Shown in pieces: positions 1 to 13,600 of a stretch of 64,000 nt of DNA. Location: NCBI GenBank assembly GCA_009741485.1, contig CM019218.1, positions 33,604,387 through 33,668,386 of the forward strand, in the 5' to 3' direction. This stretch comes from Malurus cyaneus samueli. Taxonomy: Eukaryota; Chordata; Aves; Passeriformes; Maluridae. The number at the start of each line of letters is the position of its first letter. Positions within the stretch are counted from its first letter, which is position 1. The notes under the pieces are model-generated. The model saw nothing but the letters and a program-made list of their open reading frames with translations, ran no database searches and had not been told where the DNA came from. A program made the position numbers and the translations under genes.

Positions 1-1045
1 GAAAGTCATAGGTCATTTGCAGACTTGATGCAAAGCAATAATATGAACTTCTGAATTGCAAGGTATCATCACTGTGGTACACAGAAAGGGAGCAACTTAT
101 ATATGCTGGAAATAATACTTTTTCCCCTAGACAGCATAGGCTATCAATTTTAGCAGAAACAAAACCATAAGAAATAGATTTTACTCTTCAGCTGAATTCT
201 GAAATATTGTAGTTTGCCTCAGCTTGTCAGGACACATGTTAACAAAACAATGGAATAAAAAATTCTCTCCCAGTGTTAAGACATCTTAAGGACCTCTGCA
301 GAGCAACAAGGTTGCTCTGAACTAGAAGTGATAGTCAAAACCAGGCATATGGGCATAAAGTCAGATTTATTTTGCTTAGGGATTGCACTAGTTCTCATTC
401 ACACAATCTTCAATGTCCTAGTGTTTTAACGATATGGTATTTGTAAGAAAAAGCACTAGATTTTATTATTGTTTTATTTACTGTAATAAAGCATCAAGAG
501 CCATGTCACAGTATCTAGGTTGAACAAGTGTCAAAATATAGTCTTACTGAAAGGTATGATAAGGAGTTTATAAATGATTACCCAAGTATCCAGTGTGCAG
601 TGAGGAATGTGTAGGAAGCGTAATAAGCACAAAACTAGCAATTAATTATCTGTGTTTTACTGTATATTTATTAGAATGACTACTTTTTGAGAATTCCAGA
701 AGAGCCTTGCTATTGTTAAAATACATATTCCCTACCACAAGAAAAAAAAAATTCTGTGAGCAACAATCCCCCAGGTATACCTCCAATAAATGTTTGTCCT
801 TTGATTCCATGAAGCTTATTAGTTTTCAGAGTAAGTAGTAATCTGTGTTGTGTATTTAGGTTTTCTGACAATCGTGTACCCTATGTGTATCAAGGTATAC
901 CTCTTGTTCAAATTACTGCAAGCTGAAGGGTGGTATAACCTTACTACACATTTACTGCAAATACAGAAAGGACAGTGAGCACATTGCTAATAACAGCTCA
1001 GTTACAACCTCTAAGCTGAAAGCAGAGAACACCTTTGACACTTAC
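1..1045 (-). other. SNAP23: SNAP23 last intron (partial)
   Basis: Runs from the donor at 1045 to the left edge. I searched it by eye for an exon encoding the expected SNARE tail (ADTNRDRID-like) and found none. Confidence 0.75.
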
Positions 1046-1190
1046 CTTAACATTTATCCGGTCTATTTGCTTATTCTGGGCATCAATCTCATTGCCCATA
1101 TCCAAGGCCATGTTTTTCAAATTCCCAAGAATGTTTCCAACTTGAGCAAGATTTTCATCCATTTCATCTTCTCTGGCATCATTTGTTATC
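1046..1190 (-). CDS. SNAP23: SNAP23 exon 7: Qc SNARE helix
   Basis: A 145-nt exon coding residues 140-188. It runs from [14 protein letters not shown] to [13 protein letters not shown]. The Q in DAQNKQ is the central-layer glutamine. Donor GTAAGT at 1045; the intron leaves the window to the left. Confidence 0.96.
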
Positions 1191-4100
1191 CTGCTCAAAT
1201 AATTAAGACAATGTTTCAAGAATCAAAAACTTGCTTTTCTCTTGCCCAGATTTACTCTAGCAGAACTTGCTTGTTGAACAATGCATTCAATCCAAGGTAT
1301 GTTTTTCCCCTTTTACAACCCCCTGTATTCCAAGCAAGCATCCACCGAAAAGAGTGCTAAGCTAGCCACTACTACAGAAATAGCCTCAATTTAAAATAGT
1401 TACCAGAAGTTTAAGACATAAGTTTCTGTCAAATGTACTTTATGACAGTAATAGGCCTTGATATTTTTAAGTCCCCTCAATAACTGAATACTAAGGCCTA
1501 TAGTTCTCACTATCCAGAAACAGACTGACAATATCAGCACCATGTAAAAAAACAGAAGTGCAAGATGAGCAATACAATACTGAAAACATAGGTGGCTGCC
1601 ATCTCTTCTCCAAGCAGTAATAATTCCTCCAAATGACATTAAAAAAACTACTATAATTAAGTGAAGCAACTTCACCTAAAATGCATTTGAAAGAAGCTGA
1701 CAAGTGACAGGATTTCAGTATTTGAGACTGACAAATATGAACTAGCAAACCTTGTAATATATCCACCACTTGGTCCTCCAGAAGTCTGAGGCTGCTGCCG
1801 ATTTAGACTTCTTGGTTGCATAGATATCACATGATCTGCAGAGTTTTCCGTTCCATCTCCCCAGGTTGATCTGTACGCTTTGCTGGCCTCAAAGTTCTTT
1901 GTCCTGCTCCATAAAAATAAAAGATCTAAACCACTACATCAGAAATATGGCTTCCTGAATGAAATTCAGTATTAAGCTAGGATTTTCAGAAACATTTGTC
2001 TTGTTCCCAAAAGAGATGAAATTTTGTACAGATAAAGCCTTGTCTATATAATACAATTTCTTATATCTTGATAGTACAAACACAACTGAATTACTGTAAG
2101 GACAGTGATTACCTTTGGTCTTAAGCTTTAATACAAGAACACTGATTTCCTTAAAGCAATACTTCACCAGAAGACAGAAGCTTATGACAGTAACAGGAAA
2201 ATTTACCCTGTCATACAATACAGTTGCACTTAGGAGTTTATCTAGAGTCATGATTAGTTACCTTTCAGGAAGAAATGAGGATGAAAGCAAAAACTCCCTC
2301 AAATAAACAGCTATATTATGCAAGAAAACCATTAATTGATACTGTTTTTTTATCAAACATGAAAAAAATTACTTGACAACATAGAAGATTTGTGTTTCTC
2401 ATGTTAACTTTGATTATGAAATAACAATATCATGTTTAAATAGCTCCTTAATTCTGAAATTCAATTGTACTAATTCCATTAAATCAACAAACCAATTTAC
2501 CATTACACTTTAACCATGTAATTCATTGGANCCCAAGAAAACCAAAAATAAAGCAAAAACAAAACAAAACAACACAAAACAACACAACAAAAAAAACCCA
2601 AAACAAAACAAAAAAAAAAACCAAAGAAACCACACTGACACAAAGCAATCTCAAGAATCACTGAGCCACAAAAGCAAGAGTGGAAGAAAACCTAACAAAA
2701 TTAATTTATCTAAATTGGGGTCTGTTCTCATGAACCCTAAAAACAACCTATTTTGTGAATATTCTTATGTTCACCTTGCTTTGTGGCATTTCCAGGTTTA
2801 AGCCAGACAATCCAGACCCCACTGCCATTTTTCTGCTTCTTTAAATGCCTGTGAAGGGAGATCTGTAACATCTTTCAGTACATCTAACTTGGCAATTACA
2901 AGCAGTAGATTTCTAGAGATACAGTGCCTTTCAGTAGTCCAAATGTTACATGCTTGAAGAGTAGTGAAATTAGCTGCAATGAAGAAATATTCCCCTCACT
3001 CTACTGGTGTTCATGTATTCAGTATGGGAAATTATACTTCATAGGTCAGACCTTCAAAAAGTAATCTAGTATGAATATATCTAGGGGAAAAATGGAGTAA
3101 TTTCTCAGTTCATAATGGAAATGTCACACCCAACCGAACAACTCTAAAGAAACCTCAACCAGTCAATTCTAGCTCCTTGTACATACAAAGGCTTAAAGAT
3201 CTCTTCGGATTTACTGCAACTAGATTGATTATATATTAATCTCATTTATACTAAAGCCATAACAGCAAGAGATCTTTTTATGCTTTTCTTCTGGAGAAGC
3301 AAAGTCTTGGGTGCCAGAGGCAACTGTGAGGACTTTATTAACAAAAAACAAGCGACCTGAAGACTACTTGCACATGTGAAGTAGACAGCTAGAAACAGAA
3401 TTATATTTCAAAGTAAGCACAGTTAAGAAGAAAACTTCTCACCATCTGTTTTTAAGTGCTGTTTTTCAAATTACTATACAGTCACATTTCTCGATTAGGC
3501 AACTTATACAACCTGTTAAACCAGCAAGGGCTCAAGTAGTTGTTCATCATTTTCACAGCTAATAATACCCTCTGTAGTAATGGATATTTGCTATTCACAT
3601 CAGTATTACAAAAAATCACAGTCACAAGGAGAACTACATGCAGACAGACATCATGCACATGCAAGCACAAATGCAACAGAAACATCACTTCAGACAGCTG
3701 GTTAAATATGTATCTGCACTACTATGACTGACCTTGTCCTAAAATCCACTTTCACCAGTTTAAGTGAATACAGCTTCTTATCTTAGTCTTCATTTTTAGA
3801 AAGCAAACATCAATGTTAGGAGAGAATGGAGAAGAAAGAGTAGTAAAGATCAACGAAAAGGTAAATTGTTATTAGTACATAGACTGTATAACAGAATTGC
3901 CAGTATTTAGTGCTTACACAAAGCTTTTATAAACAACCTAAGCCTAGGAGAAATTAAAAACCGAATACCTCAGCATGTGTTCTGATTTAGCGTTATGCTT
4001 TTATGAAAAAAATTCAAAGGTGCAGAGGTAAGTGGTTGACAAATAAATCTGACATTGACAAAAACGTTGGTGTACCAGTAAATATATGAAAGACTCACTG

Positions 4101-7100
4101 TTTCGTCTTCTTTGCTGTCCTCTACTTACCCTTTTTTTTTTCTCTGTACATTACTGCCCAGTTAGGTACACAACTATTTCCATTCTTGTTATCTGTGTAC
4201 TTGGAGTACCACAAGAGTTCACAAATTTTGAGCTTGCTCAGTGCCAATAAGCTGCTTAGCTTCTGTGAAATAAGACTACCAACCACAGAAAACAAAGACT
4301 GAGTGTGTCAAAATGTTCTAAGTCCAGCAGCTTGATCCAACTAATTTAGAGCAATAAGCACACTTATCCACAGGTCAGGACAGAACTATCTTCATTTTCA
4401 AGGGACTAAAACGCCAAGATTTTCAGCGTTAGAAGCTATATTCATATCTCTAAGTGATCCTCAAAGTACTATTCTGTTGGTTAAATCGACTCAGCTACAC
4501 CAAGGAAATGTTACCTAAACTTCTGCTACCTCTCTATCAAATGGTAAGATTTTTTTTGTCATGCTAAAAAGCAAAAAAGCAGCAAATACACATGCTATTT
4601 ACTTCAGTCACTACATTCAATTCATGTCTCCTTCATTTGGAAGGGCTATGATCACATCCAATTCACACAAACAATTTGATACTTTACTGCTTAAAGGTAA
4701 AGCTAGGATACCATGAAAAACAATTCTGATCATTGTTCAGGCTGTTAACTTGTTTAAAAGTAAAAATCAAGTGCCATACTAAAGATTACATTACTCAACT
4801 GACTTGGATATGGCAGCCATAACACTGAGATACTGTGAAGCAGGTCTGCAAGAACTCAAGTCACTAAGGAAAAGATTAAAGCGTTAACACCAGTGTCTAT
4901 TCTGTTCTCCTACTATCACCCTCCCTAAAGCATGAATATTTTTCAAATGCTTAGAGAACCAATACTAATTTCCTTCTCCAAAACATAAGCTGTCTTGCTT
5001 TTAAATTAGTACAAAAGTACTTTTGTCAAAAAAATATTTTTGGAATCAAATTTCTAACAGACAGGCACTTACACACAGCTATTTGCAGCCCAGCCTGCTC
5101 TCATCTGCATGGACATTGATAGTCTTCTACTAAATAGAAGCTTTAAGAAGATTAGCACACAATTGTGCAGGATATTATATAGCAGCTATGCGTACAGTAA
5201 AAAGGGGACAATATATTGTTAGATACAAGTAAGTTTCAGTTACTCTCATACAACTTTAAAAGAATGCAGCTCTACAAATCAAACAATCAATCAACTTTGC
5301 TAGAGATTGAGCATTTTTCAATCAGCTCTTTTATCAGTGAATGTCTCCTGGTACAGTAGCTATTGGGAACTTTGTACAACTCCAATCCTAAGTACCACTA
5401 TAACTGACCTGTTACAAGGACAGACACAGAGACCACAACATTTGTTGAGCTCTGTCAGTGTCTTCTCAGCTTCTCTCATGTCCTTATTTATCTGGTCCAT
5501 GCCTTCTTCTATTCGATTTAGTTGTTCTAGAAGAGAAACAAGTAACTTGACTAAACATGTATAGGGGGAAGGTGGGGGTGGGGAAAATCAACATTTCTTT
5601 CAATCAAGAACAAGTTTCTCTTCTATCTTTACACCAAGACTAATGAATTTTTTCTTACTTGCCTTCTATGATTTTTCAAATTTTTAAGAAAGATATTCAA
5701 TGAGATGTTTTGCTTACTACATTTCAAATATTTTCTCTATCCTTAGACCAGCATTTCTGTTGCTACTTTTAGAATAAAGGCAGATAGTCATATTCATGTG
5801 CTAATGGAAAGAAGCAGCTTCTGTAGCAGAGCTGTATTACATTGTAACTATCATTATCTCTCAACTTCTTTAAAACTTCAACACTACAAACTCACACAGG
5901 AACAACCAACTAGGAAATCTCATTTTCACCTAAGTAGTCTTTAATAATAAGCCTTTAGTTTGAGCAACAACTCTTGTATGATAATCCTTTTCTCATACTG
6001 ATTACATTCTAATATTTATTTTTAGTGTTAGGGAAGAACTTACCTCCTTGTTCATCCAGCATGGTAATAGTTTTGATGCCAACATCCTGGGACTAAAGAA
6101 AAAAAAATTTAGTTGCAGATATAAAATGAGAGTACAGTGCAAAATCAGAAGGTCTGGATAGTAAATTTAATAATCTAACCAAGTTTTATTATAAAACACT
6201 GTATTAGAAATAACTTCTGTAGTAAAGCTATTGTAACTCTTAAAACCTATGTTAAGCTTATAAGCGTCTCACCTGTTACACTATCTCAATTAGCAGGTTT
6301 TTACAGCATTTTTGTGAGGATTTTTTTTTTTTTAACATTACAACGAGATAAAATGTATTGTAATACTCGGATTGAACAGTGACAATGTCTGGCCAGAAAA
6401 GTAAACTAGCTGTGCTTCATTTTGAGCAGTGGCATTTGGTTCATTCTTTATCCCTACATCCTTCAAAAGGGTTGACAAGGCCTTTAGTCCTGGAAGCCAG
6501 AATGAAAGAAAACAAAACAGTCTGAAAAACCATTCCTAGGCATGCAGCAGTGAGGAATATACCACCAACAACAAAAGAGCTCTTTTCTGGCTCCAAGTTT
6601 TAGATCTAGCATGCAAGTTGCACCCATGTTTCACTGTAAACTGGAAGCATAGAATGAATCACCAAATTACAGTTCAAAGAGAAATTATGTTGGCTCATGA
6701 CATGTACTTAACATTTGTGTTTGAGAAGTATTCATCAGGCTACGGTGATTAAAATGCCTCACTGGCAACTACCATCTTCAGCAAGCCATAGCAGCACAGA
6801 GCAGCAGATTCCTCATATAAGTCCACTATGACAAAGTGATTTTAAACAGTTAACATGTTGCTTTTTAAACTTCATAAATCAAAAGCTTTTCCTTACCTCA
6901 ATGGCCAAGCCAAGAATCCTCCTTGTGCTTTCCAAAGACTAGAAAGAGAATTTTAAAATGAGTGCGTTAATTACTTATATACATATCAGTATCTGAAAGT
7001 CTTCTTTACCAGCTCATTGTAGCAAGGCAATAGTTAATAAAGGTTCATCACCCTGTCTATATTTTATACAAGCTACAACACTGTCAATAGTGGCAGCATA

Positions 7101-7556
7101 TTAGTTTTTCTTGGTTTTTAGGCCTTGCTGTTATTTTGCTTATTCCATTGGAAAGTAACTGTAAAAGATGACATATTCAAATGAATTTTAGTTAAATAAG
7201 AAAGCCATGAAGCATCAATATGATTAACAATGCTGTAGGTACCCAAACTGCATTGTGTCAGTAATCAGAATGGGTGATCACTACTCAGTTAAGTAAGTGA
7301 GTTTAAAATTCCAAAGCTTAAATTCGTTCTTATTTTTAGGCATAGTCTTCACTCCAGTATTTACCAAGTAAAGTGAAAATTTAAAATATTCAGCTATAAC
7401 CTTGCAGAATCATTACCCTAATCCATCTTTATTTTTAAAAGATATTCTAAATTTGTCAGACAAGTACTGTAATCCCAAACTTCTTCTTATAATATTTACC
7501 TCATCAGTGACCTGGTTGGCCCTCAGCTGAATTTCTTCAGGTGATAGCTCATCCAT
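1046..7556 (-). CDS. SNAP23: SNAP23, synaptosomal-associated protein 23 (partial, 3' exon off window)
   Basis: A Qbc-SNARE that gives two helices to the SNARE bundle driving exocytosis at the plasma membrane, with syntaxins and VAMPs as partners. Six coding exons on the minus strand join in frame: 7556-7500, 6938-6897, 6092-6044, 5526-5409, 1903-1751 and 1190-1046 (564 nt, 188 codons). Qb SNARE helix is about residues 14-76. The cysteine cluster C79, C80, C83, C85, C87 (CCGLCVCPC) is the palmitoylated membrane anchor. Linker is 88-140. The Qc SNARE helix starts at [10 protein letters not shown] (141) and runs to K188. The start ATG at 7556 has A at -3 and G at +4. The human protein has 211 residues, so about 21 C-terminal residues are missing. 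I found no exon for them in 1-1045, so it should lie left of the window. SNAP25 is the nearest alternative, but the sequence and synteny favour SNAP23. Confidence 0.97.
1751..1903 (-). CDS. SNAP23: SNAP23 exon 6: linker between the SNARE helices
   Basis: A 153-nt exon coding residues 89-140, starting [10 protein letters not shown] and ending SGGYITR. This linker is the most variable part of the family. Human S95 (FESGK) corresponds to A95 here, with serine at 96; S110 is kept. Acceptor GAGCAG, donor GTTTGC, which is a weak match to the donor consensus. Confidence 0.93.
1904..5408 (-). other. SNAP23: SNAP23 intron 5 (3.5 kb)
   Basis: AT-rich, with a CAAAA-type simple repeat at 2,535-2,630 and a single unknown base at 2,531. 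No gene, RNA or recognisable transposon seen. Confidence 0.8.
2535..2630 (+). repeat. A-rich CAAAA/ACAAA simple repeat
   Basis: About 95 bp of interrupted CAAAA and AACAAC units next to the unknown base at 2,531. Probably an old A-rich tail or microsatellite; no attached element was recognised. Confidence 0.8.
5409..5526 (-). CDS. SNAP23: SNAP23 exon 5: end of Qb helix and palmitoylation cluster
   Basis: A 118-nt exon coding residues 50-89. It finishes the Qb helix ([20 protein letters not shown]) and carries all five anchor cysteines, C79 to C87. Acceptor TTCTAG, donor GTCAGT. Confidence 0.96.
6044..6092 (-). CDS. SNAP23: SNAP23 exon 4: residues 34-50
   Basis: A 49-nt exon reading [16 protein letters not shown] plus the first base of E50. 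Q at SQD is the central-layer glutamine of the Qb helix. Acceptor TCTTTAG, donor GTAAGT. Confidence 0.95.
6897..6938 (-). CDS. SNAP23: SNAP23 exon 3: residues 20-33
   Basis: A 42-nt exon reading [14 protein letters not shown], part of the Qb SNARE helix. Acceptor TTTCTAG, donor GTAAGG. Phase 0 on both sides. Confidence 0.95.
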
Positions 7557-7605
7557 GATGAGGAAATATTACTTGTAAGTAATTACGTTAAAGAGAACTT
7601 TCCCC
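7500..7605 (-). CDS. SNAP23: SNAP23 exon 2: 5' UTR end and residues 1-19
   Basis: The acceptor (TTACAG) ends at 7606. There are 49 nt of 5' UTR, then coding from 7556 down to 7500, reading [10 protein letters not shown] to VTDE. The donor GTAAAT begins at 7499. Phase 0. Confidence 0.93.
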
Positions 7606-10600
7606 CTGTAATAAGAGATACCAAGTAAGCATCAGAATTATCCTTTCATCAGTATTTTGAGTCAAATCTAGAAGATAGTTCAAACAATAAGAGCCTATAT
7701 ATTTCATTCTGCTTAGCAAAATATCTTGCTAGGACTAGAAGACACTACAGTAATTATTCAGCTGATATGATCTACCTGAGGACCTAAAAGAAACACACGA
7801 CCAATCAGTATACTAAATAGTTTTCCTTCAAAAATTTGGCATCCTAAACACTTTGGAAAAAGTTCTATTGTTAGTTAGATAAAAATCAGGAAATGAGGTC
7901 TTAAAATAACAAGCTTCTCCATTCCAGAAAAACACATCTGGTTTACCCAATAATCTAGAAATAAATTTATTGAGACTAACATAAACTTTAAATATTCTTT
8001 CCATTTCTATGCAGAATTTCAATAGTCAGAAGAAGGGGTAACGATTTCACAAATTAAACACCACCTAAAATGATCCCAGTAACACTCTACAGATAGTTGT
8101 TATTTTATGGGGAATTCCTCAAATGCAAAAGGATCCACAAAGGTTTTAACTGGTATGTCTGCAAAGGTAGCAAAGGTTTTCCAATCCACTTTTCCCATAA
8201 TAATTACAGGGTTATAACTGAAGTCCCACCATGCCACGAATACCTTTTACTGTAAAACGAAGATATATATTTTGCCTACAGATACAAGATGAAAAAGCAA
8301 TCCCATCAATAAGTGTATTCCTATCAGAAACAGGTGTTTCAGAGCTAAGAATCTGCATTTTTGTTGGAGGAATGGTAATAAAGCCAGTACTCCTAGCAAT
8401 GGGAAAACAGAGCTTGCAGGCTATACATGGATTTAATGAGATAGCACCTAAATTGAGAAATAAGAAGACACTTTTCCCCAAAGAATTTTCCCTCTAAACT
8501 TGAAATTAATCCTTGATCTTTCACTTGAGTAGCTTACAATTAAGTTCATGTTACTCATGGATGTAATTCCAAGCATCCTGCTTGACTGGATCCATTTTTT
8601 CCTAAAAGGTCAGTATTTTAGAATATATCACATAAGTAACTGCTCCTAGGAGGGTAAATTTATGCAGATTCGCCCAGCTGTTACCTCACAGCTCTTCACA
8701 GGAAGTATGCATAACTTGAAAGGTGAACTGAAATCAGGACACCTAAATCCCTTACAGCTGAAGTATTTCAGGATTTAAAGAATATTTCAGTACATTAGGT
8801 CTTTCGCATGTAGCAAAACCTGAGACTCTAGATCTAGATTTTTCTAGAGCAGATGTCAATACAATTTAGTTTCTGCTATCATAAAAAAGTAATTAAAAAA
8901 CAAATCAAGATATTCTCACACAAGGCCTCTAAACAGCTCTGTTTGCAGTAGTCCAATTTCAGTGTATAATCAGTGAATTATCTTTAAATTCACAGGCTTA
9001 AGCTCCTTTAATGAGGTTTATTTCGGGCAGTTCCAGCTTTGAATTTGGGAATGCCCTTCAAGTTGATTTATACAGTTAAGGACCAGGAAACCTGGGACAG
9101 GGAGGAAAGTACCTATTTTCATTGAATTAGATTAAGCAAAGGAAAATGACATCAAGCTGGTTCTTTGGATGAAGATCTCACATTCACTTAATATCCAGAA
9201 ACTGCATGATATTTCAATTATATATTCAGTTGTACTGAACAAGCAGTATCTTGATTATTGTGACTGTTGCAGGCTTGGCAACCTTTCCCCGCTTTGGGTA
9301 CCACCAATCAAGTACTGTTGAAGATGTGCGCCATATAACATATCTTATCTTGGACATGGAAGTGAGTATCACATCCCCACCCTATAACAACTTCTCAGGA
9401 ATCCCACTGGAATTGCAGAACAAGGCTAGACATGCAACTGTTTTGCCAGAGAAACCTGGAGATTTATTTTTCAGAAACCCGGTGTTCTGCTTCCCCTTGC
9501 AGCTATGGCTTAGACTATGCAAAAGTTCACATACCAGCATAAGCACAACTGCAGGCTGTACAATGCAACCCTAACTTAGAAGCTGTTGAGTTACCCAAGA
9601 GACATATTGTAGCCAATGATACACAACACAACAGTTTCTTTGGCTTTTGGGGTGAAGGCACGTGGCAACAGTATTTTTAAACATACATATGAAGGATTTG
9701 TTTATAAAAGTCTTTAAAGGGTAATAAGACTTATCTTTCAACCGTTGCTTGCAAATATATTCATTATACTACTGCCTTCATGTCAAGGAAGCACCCAAAA
9801 TCTGAAGGAAGAACATATACCTTTTATCAGAAACCGAGTTTCATGTTTTATTCAATACTGCCAGAATGTTGTCCTATACTACTAGAACAAGTTCACAGAG
9901 AAACCACTGAAAAACAAGCCAGCAGCAAGACTGCAAAAAGGAGAAGAAAGTCGACAGCTCCCAAACTAGGAATACTAGGTAATGCAGTTTGGAATGTAAC
10001 TTTGTGAAGTTATGAATTAACTTTGGACTGTCATAAATTAACTTCAGGACTGAAGCTCACACATATGCTACTAATTTAAACCATGGGCTTCTCAACTGTG
10101 CTTAAAATCCTATGAAAAATGCCATGTGAAATATGAAGAGACACAGTAATCACATGAAGAGGTACTACATGTACTATAAGCTATCAAACTATTCCCCCTC
10201 CACTTTGTTCTATTCATGTTAGCTGACAAAGGAATGAGCAATCCACCTCAGATACAAGTAAGACAGCAGTAACACACTAAACCTAAATCATCTGACACCA
10301 CACAATGGCTTGAAAACACAAGTATTTGCCATCAAATCACAGAATAGGTCAGGTTGGAAGAGACCACAAGTGGGTCATTTGGTCCAACCTCTCTGCTCAA
10401 GCAGGGTCATCATAAAGCACATGGCACAGTATTTCATCCAGATGGTACATGAATGAGGGAGACTCCTCAACCTCTCTGGCAACTATTCCAGAGCTCAGTC
10501 ACCCACAGAGTAAAGAAGCTTTTCCTCATGTTTAGGTGGAACTTCCTGTGCATCATTTTCTGCCTTTTGCCTTGTGTCCCTGTTGCTTGGCACCCCAGGC

Positions 10601-13600
10601 AGAGCCTGGCTCCATCCTCTGACACCCTTCCCTCACATACTGATAGACATTGACGAGGTCACTGAGGTCACCTCTCAGTTGTCTCTTTTCATGGCTGAAC
10701 AGGCCCAGCTTGCCCAGCCTTTCCTCCTAAGAGATGCTCCAGTTCCTTAATCATCTTTGTAGCCCTTTGCTGGACCTACTCAGGAGCTCCATGTCCCTCT
10801 GGTACTGAGGAGCCCAGAACTGGACACTGCACTCCAGATGAAGCTCACCAGAGCTGAGTAGAGGGGCAGAATCACTGGACCTGCTGGCAATGCTCTCCCT
10901 ACTGCATCCCAAGATACCACAAGGGCACTGCTGGCTCGTGGAGAGCTCGTTGCCCACCAGGACCCCCAGGTCCCTCCTGACAGAGCTGCTCTCCAGCAGG
11001 TGCTGGTGCCTGGGATTGTTCTTCCCCAGGTGCAGGACCCTGAACTTGCTTTTGTTGAATTTCAGAGAGTTCTTCTCTGCCCATCTCTTCAACCTGTTGA
11101 GGTTCTCCTGAAGCGCTGCACAGCCCTCTGGAGTATTGGCTGCTCCTCCCAGCTTTGTGTCATCAGCAAACCAGTTCCAACAGCTGACAGACAGGCTTTG
11201 TGTTCCCCTAGCTTGCTCATATCTTCCTGAATAGCTGCACTGCCAGCCAGCAAGAAGTTCTGTAGAAACACACAGCATTCCTCCCCCTTTCTCCCCAAAT
11301 CCATAGAATTTGATCTCAAAACTGTTTATAAATTGACCCAACAATGATGAAATCCAACTCCAAGATGAAGAAAAAAAACCCATCTAACACTGCAGGCACA
11401 GAGGAAAAAAAGTTACTACCAGGATTCCTCAAAGCTGAGGTATGCATATGCTTATCTTCTGATGCTCATATTTGGACACCTGTACACTGCAGTGTTTTGT
11501 CTCTAGTGAAATGAAACCATAATTTAAAATGATGCCTCATGTAATTGCCGGGATAAATGATCTATGTGGGAGCAAGCTAAGTAAAACCATTCTATAGAAT
11601 ACTTGGTTAAGAGAAATGCTGACAATCTTCTATCATGGACAATAGGTTCAGCTACTTGCTGATCCTTTCCAATAATATCTCTAAGTCTTATGTCACTGGA
11701 AAGTGACAGAACCTTTCTTTGTTCCTCTAGACTTCCCAGGAAACTTACCCACCTTCACTTTTCAGACATGGCCATTAGAATTATGCAAAAACAAGACATA
11801 TTAAGATTTCCTCCTTAAGACAGGCATAAGAAAGCATGCTCTTTGAATTATTTTGATTATAATGTTTGTTTAAAGTTGAATATCAAGCCAAATGCATTAG
11901 AATCAAAAAAAAACATAGTTTTATTCCTATTAGTTTGCAGCATTGCTTTTGTAAGCACAGACACAACATACACAGTAGCTCTGCAGAGGCAGTTAGTGCC
12001 ATAAGGCAGAAGAGAAAAAGGCATTCCCTAGGCAATAACGACTTCTCACTACACAACAGCTTTAAACATTAAAAAAGCACCAAACAGTAAGTTAAAACAA
12101 ACAAAACATTTCCAAAACAGGCTGTTTCTGAAGATGTAAATGCACACTTGGTAGATGCAGGCCTAATTGGAATAGCTGAATATAGCAGGTGCCTGTTGTG
12201 CAAGATCTCTCTAATACCCAAGATGAGGCCATTTGTATTGAATAAGTCAGCTGTTCCAATAGAACACAGTACACATACATAAAGAAAGGATACTCATAAC
12301 CCCATCTTGCTGTCTAGGAATCATAAAGCTCCTTTGAGGTATCCAGCTCTTATGTTAAGAGAATACGATAAAATTATTTTATACCCAAGGCATAAGATTA
12401 CTCAGTGAAGACAAAATATGCAGAGAGAAAATGCCTAATATGGCTAAACTGTACTAGACATATATTTCTGTTATAATAACATTTGCTAAGGCAAGCATTT
12501 ATTTTAATATCGATATTCAATATCTATTTTCTTTGCTTTCCTTCTCCTACCATTTAAAAAATCATAACCACAAAATAACCAAAGTAAAAAAAAGACGACA
12601 GCCTACAAAGATATTTCATAATTATAACAATATTCTGCTATTTTAGTTTATTTTCTTTCTTGACTGGCAAGTTTTAAACAAGAATCCAATGTACCTAAAT
12701 GCAAAGCAGTACTCCTTTAAAGAAGGATGTGATGTCAGCTGTATTTACTTTTTGTTATCATACACTTTTCTGCAGTATTTGCTCAGTTAAACACATTTCA
12801 GTACAATTCCCCTTCTGCCCCTTTCAAAGGAAGGGCTGGTACCTACAGAGTATGCAAAACTAAACTCGCTACAAATATGTATTTTCTTGAAGTCACTGGG
12901 CTCATTAAACTTTTCTACTAGGAAACAGACTACATCATTCATTATCTTAACTAGCACTATCTTATAAAAAGGAAGATTCATTGAGAAACCAGATCAGCAA
13001 AGAAATAAAAGCATGACCTACAAATCAAAAGAACCTGATTTTTATTGCCATGCTTTATTTTGGAGACTGTGGGGGCAGAAAGAGTTCTTTGAAATTCCAA
13101 TTCCAATCTAAAGCTTTAGATCTCTTCCCAAGACTACCCATGTCGGGCTAAGCTCAGTAAATTCACCACTATAACACATATCCACACTATGATATTGCTG
13201 CCCAAGCCAGTTAAGGATGGATTAGGCTTAAGTTACTTCTATCTCTTGAACAATAGGAAACAAACTTATGTCTGCACAGCTTTTTTTCCACTTACTATCC
13301 CTTTGGTCATGGCTCCAAAAACCCTGAAAACCTTTCAATTCACTCTCCTATGTGAAGTTGTTAGGTTGGAAAGGACTGAGATAAATAAAAGGCAAAGGTG
13401 ATTTTACAGAACTGCTTAAAAATTCAAGATGTTTCTTGCAAAAGGATGAGGGACATGACAAGCACTTTTGGGCTGATTCTGACATGGTGCCTGACACGTT
13501 CAAAGCATCACTGGGTTAGAGATCTTAATTTCGTTAATCAACATTCATAGAGCAGCAGAAGCATTTTAGTGGATTCTTTGTCTATCTTGAAAAAAACTGG

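Larger units (their letters stand above)
5527..7499 (-). other. SNAP23: SNAP23 introns 2-4 (three introns between small exons)
   Basis: Introns 5,527-6,043, 6,093-6,896 and 6,939-7,499. AT-rich, with a 14-base T run near 6,320. Nothing further recognised. The 560-bp intron 1,191-1,750 is likewise empty. Confidence 0.75.

Noticed and set aside
8212..8497. Nearly coincident 88- and 89-codon frames on opposite strands
   Set aside because: No recognisable protein, no splice or promoter context; expected by chance in a 9 kb intron.
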